Positions 36,721 through 47,101 of a DNA stretch of 48,007 bases are shown here, piece after piece. How positions within the stretch are numbered: the first letter of the stretch is position 1; each line of letters begins with the position of its first letter. This DNA comes from Balneolaceae bacterium (GTDB lineage: Bacteria; Bacteroidota; Rhodothermia; Balneolales; Balneolaceae). The translations under genes and the position numbers were made by a program. Location: the NCBI GenBank assembly GCA_034521445.1, contig JAXHMM010000002.1, forward strand, positions 1-48,007, read 5' to 3'. The notes beneath the pieces were generated by a model, which was not told the DNA's origin, ran no database searches, and was given only the letters and a program-made list of their open reading frames with translations.

Positions 36721-37665
36721 ATGACTGAACTTGTATACCTGGACGACGTGGAAAGGGACCCAGACACCGTTCTGACGGTTGGCACTTTTGACGGGGTGCA
36801 TGCAGGACACCGGGTGCTGATCGACACCGTGGTGGAAAAGACGAAGAAACACGGTGCGCGAAGCGTAATTGTCACCTTCGACCCTCATCCCCGCGAGATT
36901 ATCAACCCCGGCGATGCCGGAATCAAACTGTTGACTTCACTCACCGATCGCCGGGAAATCCTGGAAGAGTTGGGGGTGGACTGCATGGTGGTCATACCCT
37001 TCGATCGCGACTTCTCTCTGCTCTCCTCCGAGGAGTTTATCGAGGATGTCATTCACCGGAAGATCGGGGTGAGCGAGTTTGTGATCGGCTATGACCACCA
37101 CTTCGGGCGTGACCGCGAGGGAACGATTGAAACGGTGGAGAAACTGGGAAAGAAACTGGACTTCGAAACCTATGTGATTTCCAAGCAGGAGGTGGGCGAG
37201 CGCACCGTCAGCAGCACGGCGATCCGTCGGGCCCTCAGCGAGGTGGGAAATGTTCGCCAGGCAGCGAAATTCCTGCAGCGTCCCTACCGCCTCAACGGCA
37301 TGGTGGTGCACGGCGACAAACGCGGCAAGGAAATCGGTTTTCCCACGGCCAACCTACTGCCGGAAGACCAGCGCAAGATAGTGCCACACGACGGGGTCTA
37401 TGCCGTCAGGGTTCGGGTGGAGGGCGACTGGTACGGGGGTATGATGAATATCGGCGTACGTCCCACCTTTGAGGGACAGCAGCGTGTGCTGGAAGTCCAC
37501 CTTTTTGACTTTGAGGAGGAGATCTACGGCAAGAGCATACAGGTACGCTTCATCGAGCGCATCCGCGACGAGATGAAATTCGAGCGGGTGGAGGAGCTGG
37601 TGGCCCGGCTGGAGTCCGACAGAGAAGACGCGCTCGCCATCCTCCACGAGGCGAAGCAGGATTGA
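36721..37665 (+). CDS. ribF: bifunctional riboflavin kinase / FAD synthetase
   Basis: 314 residues, the usual bacterial RibF length. It phosphorylates riboflavin to FMN and adenylates FMN to FAD in the cytoplasm. The N-terminal nucleotidyltransferase domain starts [18 protein letters not shown] and contains TFDPHPREI, then [15 protein letters not shown], and SSTAIRRAL (the ISSTxIR motif). The C-terminal kinase barrel has [20 protein letters not shown], with the conserved G-x-x-x-G-F-P-T-A-N, and [13 protein letters not shown]. It follows truB after a repeat-filled gap of 47 bases and precedes rpsO. Confidence 0.96.
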   Translation: MTELVYLDDVERDPDTVLTVGTFDGVHAGHRVLIDTVVEKTKKHGARSVIVTFDPHPREIINPGDAGIKLLTSLTDRREILEELGVDCMVVIPFDRDFSLLSSEEFIEDVIHRKIGVSEFVIGYDHHFGRDREGTIETVEKLGKKLDFETYVISKQEVGERTVSSTAIRRALSEVGNVRQAAKFLQRPYRLNGMVVHGDKRGKEIGFPTANLLPEDQRKIVPHDGVYAVRVRVEGDWYGGMMNIGVRPTFEGQQRVLEVHLFDFEEEIYGKSIQVRFIERIRDEMKFERVEELVARLESDREDALAILHEAKQD

Positions 37666-37671
37666 GTATAA

Positions 37672-37703
37672 ATTGTATAATTACCCCATTTCGTTTATCT
37701 TTG
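37672..37703 (+). promoter_or_regulatory. FCB-type promoter for rpsO
   Basis: ATTG (37672-37675), a 20-base spacer and a perfect TATCTTTG (37696-37703) match TTG-N17-23-TAnnTTTG. Transcription would start around 37710, leaving a leader of about 50 bases before the rpsO ATG. Confidence 0.6.
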
Positions 37704-37759
37704 GTGGCTGTAAACCACGAAGAAATGTACGTACCCGACGAAAGGACCAAAACATACAC

Positions 37760-38029
37760 ATGACGATTACCAAGGAACGCAAGGAAGAGATAATTGAGAA
37801 GTACGGTGGCTCCGCGGAGAACACCGGATCGACCGAAGCCCAGATCGCTATATTCACCGAACGTATCGCCGATCTCACCGAACACCTCAAGGACCATCCG
37901 CAGGATCACGCTTCGCGCCGGGGCCTGCTCAAAATGGTCGGGAAACGCCGGCGCCTGCTGAACTACCTGGCCAAGAATGATATCGAGGCCTACCGTTCGC
38001 TCATCAGCGACCTGGGTATTCGCAAGTAG
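37760..38029 (+). CDS. rpsO: 30S ribosomal protein S15
   Basis: 89 residues from the ATG at 37760, exactly the standard S15 length; a longer frame from 37673 runs through the promoter and is rejected. S15 binds the 16S rRNA central domain early in 30S assembly. The sequence shows [33 protein letters not shown], then [28 protein letters not shown], then [12 protein letters not shown], all canonical. It has its own promoter upstream and an intrinsic terminator 10 bases downstream. It lies beside pnp, the same order as in many bacteria. Confidence 0.97.
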   Translation: MTITKERKEEIIEKYGGSAENTGSTEAQIAIFTERIADLTEHLKDHPQDHASRRGLLKMVGKRRRLLNYLAKNDIEAYRSLISDLGIRK

Positions 38030-38039
38030 CCCACATGAA

Positions 38040-38066
38040 GGCACGTCTCAACGGCGTGCCTTTTTT
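38040..38066 (+). terminator. intrinsic terminator of rpsO
   Basis: GGCACG (38040-38045) pairs with CGTGCC (38055-38060) around a 9-base loop and is followed by six T residues. It starts 11 bases after the rpsO stop codon. Confidence 0.82.
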
Positions 38067-38202
38067 CGTATCCGCACCGAACGGGGGATTTCCCGGCCCA
38101 TCCGATTGATCCCCCTTATGATTGCCGGCAGCATACTAGCCGACAGGGTGCGATCGGAAACCGATTCCTCATTTAACCGAACAGAAAAGAAGACCCATTA
38201 CG

Positions 38203-40320
38203 ATGAAATCAGATTTCAGAACCTGTGAATTCGCTCCCGGAAAAACCATCTCCATTGAAACCGGACGCATCGCCAAGCAGGCCGACGGGGCCGTTGTGAT
38301 CCGCATGGGTGACACCATGCTGCTCTGCACCGCAGTTTGCGAAAAAGATCCCAAGCCGGGCATGAACTTTTTCCCACTGACGGTAGACCTGCGTGAAAGT
38401 TTTTCCGCGGCCGGCAAATTTCCCGGCGGTTTCATCAAGCGTGAGGGACGCCCCTCCGACAAAGAGATTCTCTCCAGCAGGCTTATTGACCGTACACTGC
38501 GCCCCCTCTTTCCCGACGGATTCCGATGCGAGACACAGGCCATCTGCGCCGTCCTTTCCTCTGACGGGGAGAACGACGGTGACGTGCTGGGAGGTGTGGG
38601 CGCCTCGGCAGCCATGCACCTCTCGGACGCCCCCTTTCAGGGTCCGACCGCCATGGTTCGCGTGGGACGCATAGAAGGGGAGTTCATTATCAATCCCACG
38701 GTCAGCGAGCTGAAAGAGAGTGATTTAGACCTGATCGTAAGCGGTACCGCCGAGAGCGTGATCATGATCGAGGGCGAGGCCGACGAAATTTCCGAGAAGG
38801 AGATGCTGGGAGCCATCAAGGCCGGCCACGAGGCCATCCAGAAACTTTGTGCTTTCCAGGAAGAGCTTCGCGAGGAATTCGGCAAGGAGAAACGGGACTA
38901 CGAACCTGATCCTGTAGACGAGACCCTCAAGCAGAAGGTTGAGGAAAACGCTCGTCCGAAGATCCGCGACGTGGTCACCACCGGACTCGGCAAAGAGGAA
39001 TACTCCAAACGGCTCAAAGAGGCCAAGGAGTCCGTGGTCGAGGAGCTCACCGCCATCGAGGAATTCGAAGAGGAGGCTGACGCCATCAAGGAGTTCTGCA
39101 AGAACATCGAGAAAGAAGAGCTCCGGAGCCTCATTCTCAACAAGAAAGAACGCATCGACGGGCGTGCACCGGAAGACATTCGTGATATCTGGACCGAAGT
39201 GGGTTACCTGGCCCGCACGCACGGTTCTGCCATCTTTACCCGAGGTGAGACTCAGGCCCTTGTTTCTATCACCATGGGCACCAAGCAGGATGCACAGTCC
39301 ATCGACACTCTGATGGTGGAGGAAGACAAACAGTTCTACCTGCACTACAACTTCCCGCCTTACTGTGTGGGCGAGGCGCGCTTCCTGCGTGGTCCTGGTC
39401 GGCGTGAGATCGGCCACGGCCATCTGGCCGAACGCGCACTCAAAAAACTGATGCCATCCTTCGAGGAATTCGGCTATGTAATCCGCGTCATTTCCGACAT
39501 TACCGAATCGAACGGCTCGTCTTCCATGGCCTCCGTTTGCGGAGGCTCCATGGCCCTGATGAACGCCGGCGTGCCGCTGAAGAAGCCGGTGGCCGGAATC
39601 GCCATGGGCATGATCGTGGGCGAGGACGAATCTGTGGTACTGTCTGACATCCGCGGAGAGGAGGACTTCATGGGCGACATGGACTTCAAGACCGCCGGAT
39701 CGGCCGACGGCATCACCGCATGCCAGATGGACATGAAGGTGCAGGGCATCTCTTTCGAGGTGCTTGAAAAGGCACTGGAACAGGCCCACCAGGGACGCAT
39801 GCATATTCTCGGCAAGATGGCTGAAACCATATCGCAGCCGGCTGATGAGATTTCCCCCTACGCGCCGCAGTTCATCAATATGGAGATCGAAGCCGATGAC
39901 ATCGGCGCAGTGATCGGTCCGGGCGGCAAGGTCATCCAGACTCTGCAGAAGGAGACCGACACCGAGATCTGGGTCGAGGAGGACGAAGAGCGCCGCAAGG
40001 GCATGATCACCATCACGGCCGACAGTCTTGACAAAGCCGAGGAGGCCAAGAAACGGATCCAGGGTATCGTGGGTCACCTCGATGAGGGAGCCACCTACAA
40101 GGGCACCGTTAAGGCCATCAAGGAATACGGCGCTTTCGTGGAGATCGTACCGGGCAAGGACGGACTGTTGCACGTCTCTGAGATCAATCACACACACGTG
40201 GACAACGTCAGCGATGTCCTTTCAGTAGGCGACGAGCTGGAAGTCAAACTCCTCAAGGTGGAGCACGGCGGTAAGCTGCGTCTCTCCCGCAAGGCCCTGA
40301 TTCCCAAGGACGGCGAATAA
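38203..40320 (+). CDS. pnp: polyribonucleotide nucleotidyltransferase (PNPase)
   Basis: 705 residues. PNPase is the phosphate-dependent 3'-5' exoribonuclease of mRNA decay. Two RNase PH-like cores flank a helical domain: the first begins with GRIAKQADGAVVIRMGDTMLL, and the second with YLARTHGSAIFTRGETQALVSITMG and contains the phosphate-site SNGSSSMASVCGGSMALMNAG. A KH domain follows (DDIGAVIGPGGKVIQTLQKETD, GxxG loop), then an S1 domain (GATYKGTVKAIKEYGAFVEIVPGKDGLLHVSEI). An acidic insertion is present in the linker (EEFEEEADAIKEF). The gene is monocistronic by layout, with an intrinsic terminator directly after it. Confidence 0.97.
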   Translation: MKSDFRTCEFAPGKTISIETGRIAKQADGAVVIRMGDTMLLCTAVCEKDPKPGMNFFPLTVDLRESFSAAGKFPGGFIKREGRPSDKEILSSRLIDRTLRPLFPDGFRCETQAICAVLSSDGENDGDVLGGVGASAAMHLSDAPFQGPTAMVRVGRIEGEFIINPTVSELKESDLDLIVSGTAESVIMIEGEADEISEKEMLGAIKAGHEAIQKLCAFQEELREEFGKEKRDYEPDPVDETLKQKVEENARPKIRDVVTTGLGKEEYSKRLKEAKESVVEELTAIEEFEEEADAIKEFCKNIEKEELRSLILNKKERIDGRAPEDIRDIWTEVGYLARTHGSAIFTRGETQALVSITMGTKQDAQSIDTLMVEEDKQFYLHYNFPPYCVGEARFLRGPGRREIGHGHLAERALKKLMPSFEEFGYVIRVISDITESNGSSSMASVCGGSMALMNAGVPLKKPVAGIAMGMIVGEDESVVLSDIRGEEDFMGDMDFKTAGSADGITACQMDMKVQGISFEVLEKALEQAHQGRMHILGKMAETISQPADEISPYAPQFINMEIEADDIGAVIGPGGKVIQTLQKETDTEIWVEEDEERRKGMITITADSLDKAEEAKKRIQGIVGHLDEGATYKGTVKAIKEYGAFVEIVPGKDGLLHVSEINHTHVDNVSDVLSVGDELEVKLLKVEHGGKLRLSRKALIPKDGE

Positions 40321-40344
40321 TTGCCGTCACCGCATTCTGTTCAG

Positions 40345-40376
40345 CGCCATCCTGGTATTGCCGGGGTGGCGTTTTT
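40345..40376 (+). terminator. intrinsic terminator of pnp
   Basis: CGCCATCCT (40345-40353) pairs with GGGGTGGCG (40363-40371, two G-U pairs) around a 9-base loop, and five T residues follow. It begins 25 bases after the pnp stop. Confidence 0.78.
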
Positions 40377-40470
40377 CTATGCGGGACAGCCTGCATACCA
40401 TAACCTTCTCCCGTGAGTTATGCCCGCGCGGCCTGACACACATGCACATAAAAGATGTATCGATTCCATC

Positions 40471-41733
40471 ATGACCCCCAAACGATCCGCCGAGGAACTA
40501 GACTTTGTTGGCAAAACCACCCTGGAAAACGGACTCAAAGTGGTCACCGAACAGGTGCCCAGCATCAAGAGCGTCTCCGTCGGCATCTGGGTGAAGACCG
40601 GCAGCCGAAACGAGAGCGACCGGCGCGCGGGCATTACCCACTTTCTGGAGCACATGCTTTTCAAGGGCACCGAGAGCCGCTCCTCCTACGACATCGCCAT
40701 GAGCATGGAGTCGGTAGGGGGCTACCTGAATGCCTTCACTTCTTCCGAATACACCTGCTACTACTCCCGATGCCTCAACTCGCAGATGGAGCGGGCGCTG
40801 GACGTGCTTTCCGACATGGTGCTGCACCCGTCCTTCCCTGAGGAGGAGATCGCCAAGGAGAAAAAGGTGGTCATCGAGGAGATGAAAATGTACCGCGATT
40901 CTCCGGACGACTATCTCTTCGAGGAGTTCAGCAATGCCATGTTTAAGGGACATCCCCTGGGACGGCCCATCATCGGCTTCGAGGAGACGGTATCGGCCTT
41001 CAGCCGGCAGGACCTCTACGACTACATGGCCGAGCGCTACCGTCCAGACAACTTGATCGTGGCCGTCTCTGGCAACATGGAGCATGAACGGGTGGTGGAG
41101 CTGGTGGAAGGATATTTCGGTGACCTGGAGCGTGAAGCCACCGAGACGGAGAATCAGCCGCTTACCGGCTACGAACAGGACCGACTGCAGCTGACCAAGG
41201 ACATCGAGCAGACCCATCTCATAATGGGACGACGCGGACTCAACTACGATCACGAGGACAAGTACAAGCTGCTGATGGCCAACACCATCCTGGGAGGGGG
41301 GATGAGCTCGCGGCTGCACCAGAACGTGCGCGAGAAATACGGCTACTGCTACTCCATCACCACCTTTAACCAGTCCTACAGCGACTCGGGTCTGTTCGGG
41401 GTCTACGTTGGTACAGACCGTGACTACGTGGATCATGTACGGGAGCTGATCGTTCGTGAGCTGGACCGCCTGCGAAGCGAAAAGGTGGGCGAGCAGGAGC
41501 TGGCCGAAGCCAAGGCACAGCTCAAGGGCAAGCTTATGCTCTCGCTGGAGAGCATGAGCAACCGCATGTCACGCCTGGCCAAGAGCGAGCTCTATTTCGA
41601 GCGTTTTGTGACCCTGGACGAGCTGGTGGAAAACATTGACGGCGTGGATGCCGAAGGGCTGCGCAACTTTGCGGAGGACTTTTTCGATGCCGGCCGCTAC
41701 TCCGAGGCCCAGCTGCTGCCGGACGGAAACTGA
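40471..41733 (+). CDS. M16-family zinc metallopeptidase (MPP/PqqL-like, single domain pair)
   Basis: 420 residues from the ATG at 40471; an in-frame ATG at 40420 is possible but would add a His/Cys-rich leader with no support. The zinc motif HxxEH is HFLEH at residues 57-61, in the context GITHFLEHMLFKGTESRS. The distal Glu lies in the KKVVIEEMKMYRDSPDD segment, and the C-terminal half repeats the fold (ILGGGMSSRLHQNVREKYGYCYSI, with the conserved R-x-x-x-G-x-x-Y). There is no signal peptide, so it is cytoplasmic, unlike the lipoprotein M16 at 14969-17799. In bacteria this cluster processes short peptides; it is often found near pnp, as here. Confidence 0.93.
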   Translation: MTPKRSAEELDFVGKTTLENGLKVVTEQVPSIKSVSVGIWVKTGSRNESDRRAGITHFLEHMLFKGTESRSSYDIAMSMESVGGYLNAFTSSEYTCYYSRCLNSQMERALDVLSDMVLHPSFPEEEIAKEKKVVIEEMKMYRDSPDDYLFEEFSNAMFKGHPLGRPIIGFEETVSAFSRQDLYDYMAERYRPDNLIVAVSGNMEHERVVELVEGYFGDLEREATETENQPLTGYEQDRLQLTKDIEQTHLIMGRRGLNYDHEDKYKLLMANTILGGGMSSRLHQNVREKYGYCYSITTFNQSYSDSGLFGVYVGTDRDYVDHVRELIVRELDRLRSEKVGEQELAEAKAQLKGKLMLSLESMSNRMSRLAKSELYFERFVTLDELVENIDGVDAEGLRNFAEDFFDAGRYSEAQLLPDGN

Positions 41734-41758
41734 CGTACGCTGCGAAAATCCTTCATTC

Positions 41759-42985
41759 TTACTCAATATGAATGCGGGTCACCCGAAGGACCGGAACATC
41801 GCCGGAGCGGTCGAAAAAGTAGAGTTGGTTCCGGTCGTCTATATGTTTCGGATGAAAGACCGTGTAGAATTCCTGTCTCATGGTGAAATCGTCGTCAATC
41901 TGCGAATACCCGACGTAGGCGCCCGTCTCGGCATCGAACAGTTCCAGGTAGTAGTCTGCATCGTTTCCTTCGGCCACTGTAACGAAATGAAAAAGCCACT
42001 CATCGTTGGCGAAAAGATGATTGCTTTGCAACAACATCTGGTAGCGGTATGAACCTGCCGGATCCCCTCCACTGATCATACCATGCACCTTGCGCGCCAT
42101 TTCAAAGAAATCTACATCCTGATCGAGCTGCCGGTAGGGTGTGGGGTTTGAAAAGCGGCTGTTGATCCCCTGAACGGTGGTCTGCAATTTGTCCTCAAGA
42201 TAGGTATAGTTGATCATGAAAAGGGTTCCCTTGAATACCCGGTGGGTGAAGGCAAGCTGATTGCCGGGGAGACCTGCCATGTTATAGTGGTTTGGTGAAC
42301 GGGCAATACGCCGTTCGATGAGCAGGTCGGGATCCCACATCTTTTCATATATATCCAACACGCCGTGATACTGGGTGTCCAGATCCCGGGACATGAATTT
42401 AATGACCCTGTTGTCCATCTCTTCGACTCTGTCGGAACCTACTTCTCCCCGGTAGTCTTTAGCTGTCACCGCCAGCGTTGAGTCGTCGATGGGGACGATA
42501 TTGTGGCCGCCCGACCAGTCTGACTTGAAGCTGTGTGACCGGTGACTTTCTCCCAGTTCATAAAAATATGTGATGCGCTGGGACCGCGTGTCCAGTGCAA
42601 TGAGTTCTCCGTCCTTCCCTATGGTCATCTCGTCCATATCCAGGAACTCCCCGGGTCCCCGGCCCCGGCCACCAAACCGGGTGATAAAATTTCCCTCTGA
42701 ATAGAAAACCCGGATGGACAGATCCTGGCCCGCCAGGTAGATGCGACCCACGGTGTCCGTGGTCACATGCAGTGGGTTGGCGATCATGTACTCCTCGGGG
42801 GCGTTCTCATCCTGGCCTATAACCATGACCTCTTGGAAGGATATCTCCAACTCCTGTGCGCCGGCTATCTGACCACCTACGAATAACCATGCCACAACAA
42901 TCAGGCAGGCAAGACGAATTGAATATGCAAATAGGGCAGGGGACCACGGAGTAACTGTCGTAGGTAAAGGAGTGGATGTATTCAT
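41759..42985 (-). CDS. secreted six-bladed beta-propeller protein
   Basis: 408 residues. The signal segment LFAYSIRLACLIVVAWLFVGGQIAGAQ ends near residue 45. The mature part matches the FCB six-bladed propeller family: IANPLHVTTDTVGRIYLAGQDLSIRVF, then FITRFGGRGRGPGEFLDMDEMTIGKDGELIALDTRSQRITYF, where GRGPGEF is the most diagnostic motif. The last blades carry the DAETGAYVGYSQIDDDF pattern. Function is unknown; these proteins are exported, often near gut or marine sugar or peptide uptake genes. It is convergent with the M16 gene (25 bases apart) and divergent from the arg operon. Confidence 0.85.
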   Translation of the reverse strand: MNTSTPLPTTVTPWSPALFAYSIRLACLIVVAWLFVGGQIAGAQELEISFQEVMVIGQDENAPEEYMIANPLHVTTDTVGRIYLAGQDLSIRVFYSEGNFITRFGGRGRGPGEFLDMDEMTIGKDGELIALDTRSQRITYFYELGESHRSHSFKSDWSGGHNIVPIDDSTLAVTAKDYRGEVGSDRVEEMDNRVIKFMSRDLDTQYHGVLDIYEKMWDPDLLIERRIARSPNHYNMAGLPGNQLAFTHRVFKGTLFMINYTYLEDKLQTTVQGINSRFSNPTPYRQLDQDVDFFEMARKVHGMISGGDPAGSYRYQMLLQSNHLFANDEWLFHFVTVAEGNDADYYLELFDAETGAYVGYSQIDDDFTMRQEFYTVFHPKHIDDRNQLYFFDRSGDVPVLRVTRIHIE

Positions 42986-43115
42986 AATTCAAGGCCTTTT
43001 CCGTTGTTTACCCGTAACAAGAGCACGCAGTATGCGCTTGTATAGTTTACTACTTATTTAACACTCTGTAAATTTGTAAGATTGGAGATCTTTGGCTTTT
43101 AGTTCAAATTGGGGG

Positions 43116-43144
43116 TTGACATCCAAGGCCGAACCGCTTAGATT
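43116..43144 (+). promoter_or_regulatory. promoter of the arg operon
   Basis: TTGACA (43116-43121, perfect -35) is followed by a 17-base spacer and TAGATT (43139-43144). The same bases read as FCB-type TTG-N20-TAGATTTC. A start near 43151 would place the leader-peptide ATG about 20 bases into the transcript. Confidence 0.72.
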
Positions 43145-43171
43145 TCTCGCATTTCCAAAAGACATCTGTTG

Positions 43172-43237
43172 ATGATAGAGCAAGTGCGCATAGCCTTAAA
43201 CGAACGACGCCGCCGCCCGAAAGGGCGAAATACTTGA
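43172..43237 (+). CDS. argL: arginine leader peptide of the arg operon attenuator
   Basis: A 22-codon frame (21 residues plus TGA) between the arg promoter and the terminator. Six codons are arginine: 6, 12, 13, 14, 15 and 19. Codons 12-15 (43205-43216) form a run of four, CGA CGC CGC CGC, within the peptide segment ERRRRPKGR. Its position, its stop codon inside the second arm of the hairpin set, and the arginine biosynthesis genes behind it are those of a ribosome-stalling leader. No clear Shine-Dalgarno site is present, which is normal for this lineage. The peptide is too short for homology support, and the symbol is used descriptively. Confidence 0.82.
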   Translation: MIEQVRIALNERRRRPKGRNT

Positions 43238-43297
43238 TCTCTATCCATCATTAAGTATTCGCCCGCTCACTCTCACGATTGAGCGGGCTTTTTTTTT
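43214..43297 (+). promoter_or_regulatory. arginine transcription attenuator (1:2, 2:3 and 3:4 hairpins)
   Basis: Three exclusive structures can be drawn. Hairpin 1:2 is CGCCC-GAAA-GGGCG (43214-43227). Antiterminator 2:3 pairs 43223-43235 with 43253-43264, 12 pairs with one bulged A at 43230. Terminator 3:4 is 43261-43269 with 43280-43288. Stalling at Arg codons 12-15 would cover arm 1, favouring 2:3 and read-through into argFGH. Completing the peptide places the ribosome on arm 2 (stop at 43235-43237) and lets 3:4 form. Confidence 0.85.
43261..43297 (+). terminator. intrinsic terminator of the arg attenuator
   Basis: GCCCGCTCA (43261-43269) pairs perfectly with TGAGCGGGC (43280-43288) around a 10-base loop, followed by nine T residues (43289-43297). 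It ends 24 bases before the argF start codon, so it acts in the leader and not at a gene end. Confidence 0.93.
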
Positions 43298-43321
43298 GTA
43301 ACTCACAAAACGTTTAAGGCT

Positions 43322-44323
43322 ATGAACCATTTCCTTTCCATCGGCGGCAACGACCCGTCCTACATTCAGCATCTGCTGCGGCAAAGCCGGTACCTTCACA
43401 CCAATCCCTCCATCAAAACCCTGGAGGGCAAGAATATCCTCTTCTGCTTCGAGAAGCCCTCCTTGAGAACCAAGGTGGGAACCGAGGTGGCCATCAACGC
43501 CCTTGGCGGCGATGTGATCCACATCTCTCCGGAGGCCTTTCTGGGCGGCAAGGTGGTGCATCCCTCCGAGTTTGAATCCGACGTGCCCGAAGAGCGCGAG
43601 GCGCTCAAGGACACCGTGAAGAACGTATCGGAGTGGTGCGACGCCATCTTTGCCCGGGTCTACCGCCACCAGACACTCACCACGCTGGCCTCCTTTTCAG
43701 GTATCCCCATCATCAACGCCCTCTGCGACAAGCACCATCCCATGCAGGCGCTGGCCGATCTTTACACTTTGCAGGAGAAGTTCGGAGAGGGACACCAGCT
43801 CACCGTGTCATTCGTGGGCGATGCCAACAATGTGGCCTTTTCGCTCATCGAGATCCTCCTGATGTCCGGCCATGAGATCCGCTTTGCAGGTCCCCGCGAG
43901 TACTACTGGGACAAGCAGCAGCTGCACCATTTTATCCAGCTGGCCAAGCGGCACCGGGGTACCTTCACCCACTCCACCGATCCTTTGAAGGCCGTCAGCG
44001 GCGCCGACGCCGTCTACACCGACGCCTTCGTCTCCATGGGCGAGGAGAAGATCTACGACGAGAAGCTGGCCGCCTTCCGGAAATACCAGGTAAACGGCGA
44101 GCTCTTCGAAAAGGCGCCCTCCCATGCGGGCTTCATGCACTGTCTGCCTGCCCACCGCGGGGTGGAGGTAACCGACGAGGTGCTCGACCACGAAAACTCC
44201 TGGATCTACGACCAGGCGTGCAACCGGATGGTGGTCTCCAAGGGGGTCTTCAGCACCCTGCTGACCGACAGCCAGGCTGCCTCCCCGGTAGCGTCGCGCC
44301 GTCAGCTGGCCGCCGAGGCCTGA
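43322..44323 (+). CDS. argF: ornithine carbamoyltransferase
   Basis: 333 residues. It joins ornithine and carbamoyl phosphate to give citrulline. The carbamoyl-phosphate motif is FEKPSLRTK (residues 43-51) in place of the usual STRTR. HHPMQALADLYTL is the second phosphate-site block, normally HPxQ. The ornithine loop DAVYTDAFVSMGEE and the HCLPAHRGVEVTDEVLDH motif favour the ornithine enzyme over the N-acetyl- or N-succinylornithine variants found in some Bacteroidota, whose HCLP loop differs. It is first in the attenuator-controlled argF-argG-argH operon, with argG starting 62 bases after its stop. Confidence 0.9.
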   Translation: MNHFLSIGGNDPSYIQHLLRQSRYLHTNPSIKTLEGKNILFCFEKPSLRTKVGTEVAINALGGDVIHISPEAFLGGKVVHPSEFESDVPEEREALKDTVKNVSEWCDAIFARVYRHQTLTTLASFSGIPIINALCDKHHPMQALADLYTLQEKFGEGHQLTVSFVGDANNVAFSLIEILLMSGHEIRFAGPREYYWDKQQLHHFIQLAKRHRGTFTHSTDPLKAVSGADAVYTDAFVSMGEEKIYDEKLAAFRKYQVNGELFEKAPSHAGFMHCLPAHRGVEVTDEVLDHENSWIYDQACNRMVVSKGVFSTLLTDSQAASPVASRRQLAAEA

Positions 44324-44385
44324 GCACCGGGTGCCTCTTTCCGCACGAAACCTTTTTTATCTCCAATTTTCAAGAATACGTAACC

Positions 44386-45640
<1,255 letters not shown>

Positions 45641-45648
<8 letters not shown>

Positions 45649-46984
45649 ACTCTGGGAAAGCGAACACGGAAAGACGCAGAACGACAAGACAGGGAACCGA
45701 GCGGGACTTCGCCGCAAGGTGGAGGCCTTCACCGTGGGGGAGGACTATCTGCTGGACCGCAGGCTGCTTCCCTACGACCTGCGGGCCTCCAAAGTGCACG
45801 CGGAGGCGCTGGTGCACGCCGGCGTACTCGATGAGGAGGAGTGCGTCCGCCTGCAGGAGGCGCTCGACGAAATTCACGGCCTGTGGAAGGCGGGGGATTT
45901 CGAGATTCTTCCAGAGCAGGAGGATTGCCACACCGCCATCGAAGAGTTCCTGACCGACAAGCTGGGGGAGCTGGGACGAAAGATTCACGCCGGGCGCTCC
46001 CGCAACGACCAGGTGCTGGTGGCCATGCGCCTGCTGGAGAAGGACGGGCTCAAGCAGGTGGTCGGTGGCGTAAAGCTGCTGGCCGAGACGCTATTGGACC
46101 AGGCCAGGCGATACGACGGAGTGCCTATGCCGGGCTACACTCACACCCGCAAGGCCATGCTCTCGTCCGTTCCGCTTTGGCTTGCCTCCCTGGCCGAGAT
46201 GCTGATCATGGACCTGGAGGCGGTGCGCGGAGCATGGCGGCAGGCCGACCGCTGCCCCCTGGGTACGGCCGCCGGCTACGGCACGGCCTTCGACCTGCCC
46301 AGGGAGGAGACGGCCCGCAAGCTGGGCTTCTCGCGTCCCCTGGTGGCCTCCCTCGCCGCCCAGAACACCCGGGGGAGGGTGGACCTGCAGGTGGTGCAGG
46401 CGCTGGAGGCGGTGGGCTCCACGCTGGCCCTTTTCGCGGACGACCTGCTTGATTTTACGGCCTCTGAACGGGGATTCTTTGAGCTGGACGACGTCTTCTG
46501 CACCGGCTCCTCCATCATGCCGCAAAAGCGTAACATCGACACTGCCGAGTTGATGCGCGCCCGTCATGCTGAGCTCGCGGGATCGGCGCAGGCCATCCGC
46601 ATGAATATCAACGGCCTGGGATCCGGCTACCACCGCGACCTTCAGCTGGCCAAGGGTCATGTCATACGGTCGCTGGATACCATCCTGGAGATGCTGGAGA
46701 TGGCCACCCTTTTGGCCGAAAGCCTGCGGCCGGTAGAGGAGAATCTGCGGGCGGCCTGTACGCCCGAGCTCTTCGCGGCCGACCGGGCTAACGAGCTGGT
46801 CAGAGAGGGGCTTTCCTTTCGGGATGCCTACCATCGTGTTAAAGAGGAGCTGGATAATTTGGAGGCGGACGACCCCGAGGCCAACCTGCGGTCCAAGACC
46901 CACCTGGGCGCCCCAGGTAACCCGGGTGTGGAGGAGCTGCGAGAGGAAGTGAGGGCTTTTCGGCTGGAACTAGACCGCGATTGA
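45641..46984 (+). CDS. argH: argininosuccinate lyase
   Basis: 447 residues from the ATG at 45641, inside the end of argG. It cleaves argininosuccinate to arginine and fumarate, completing the pathway encoded by this operon. Signatures are EDCHTAIEEFLTDKLGELGRKIHAGRSRNDQV, then MPGYTHTRKAMLSSVPLW, and the superfamily loop GSSIMPQKRNIDTAELMRARHAEL with the catalytic Ser. The usual MPQKKNPD is MPQKRNID here, which still fits GSxxMPxKxN. A C-terminal helical domain (REGLSFRDAYHRVKEEL) is present as expected. No intrinsic terminator is obvious in the 117 bases that follow. Confidence 0.95.
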
Positions 46985-47101
46985 CGCGGCGCACAACGCC
47001 AATATGCCGGTCTCTTTTGCGCTGGAGAGATTTTTAATTTATACTGGCAGTATCAAATTCTGCCGGTCCATGCCGGCCAGGCTATCATCAAGCATCGGGC
47101 C

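Noticed and set aside
38725-40197. A 490-residue open frame on the minus strand
   Set aside because: It is the antisense shadow of pnp, with His/Val/Leu-rich composition and no domain.
44325-44335. GCACC-G-GGTGC hairpin between argF and argG
   Set aside because: A one-base loop cannot form and there is no U tract, so it is not an intercistronic terminator.
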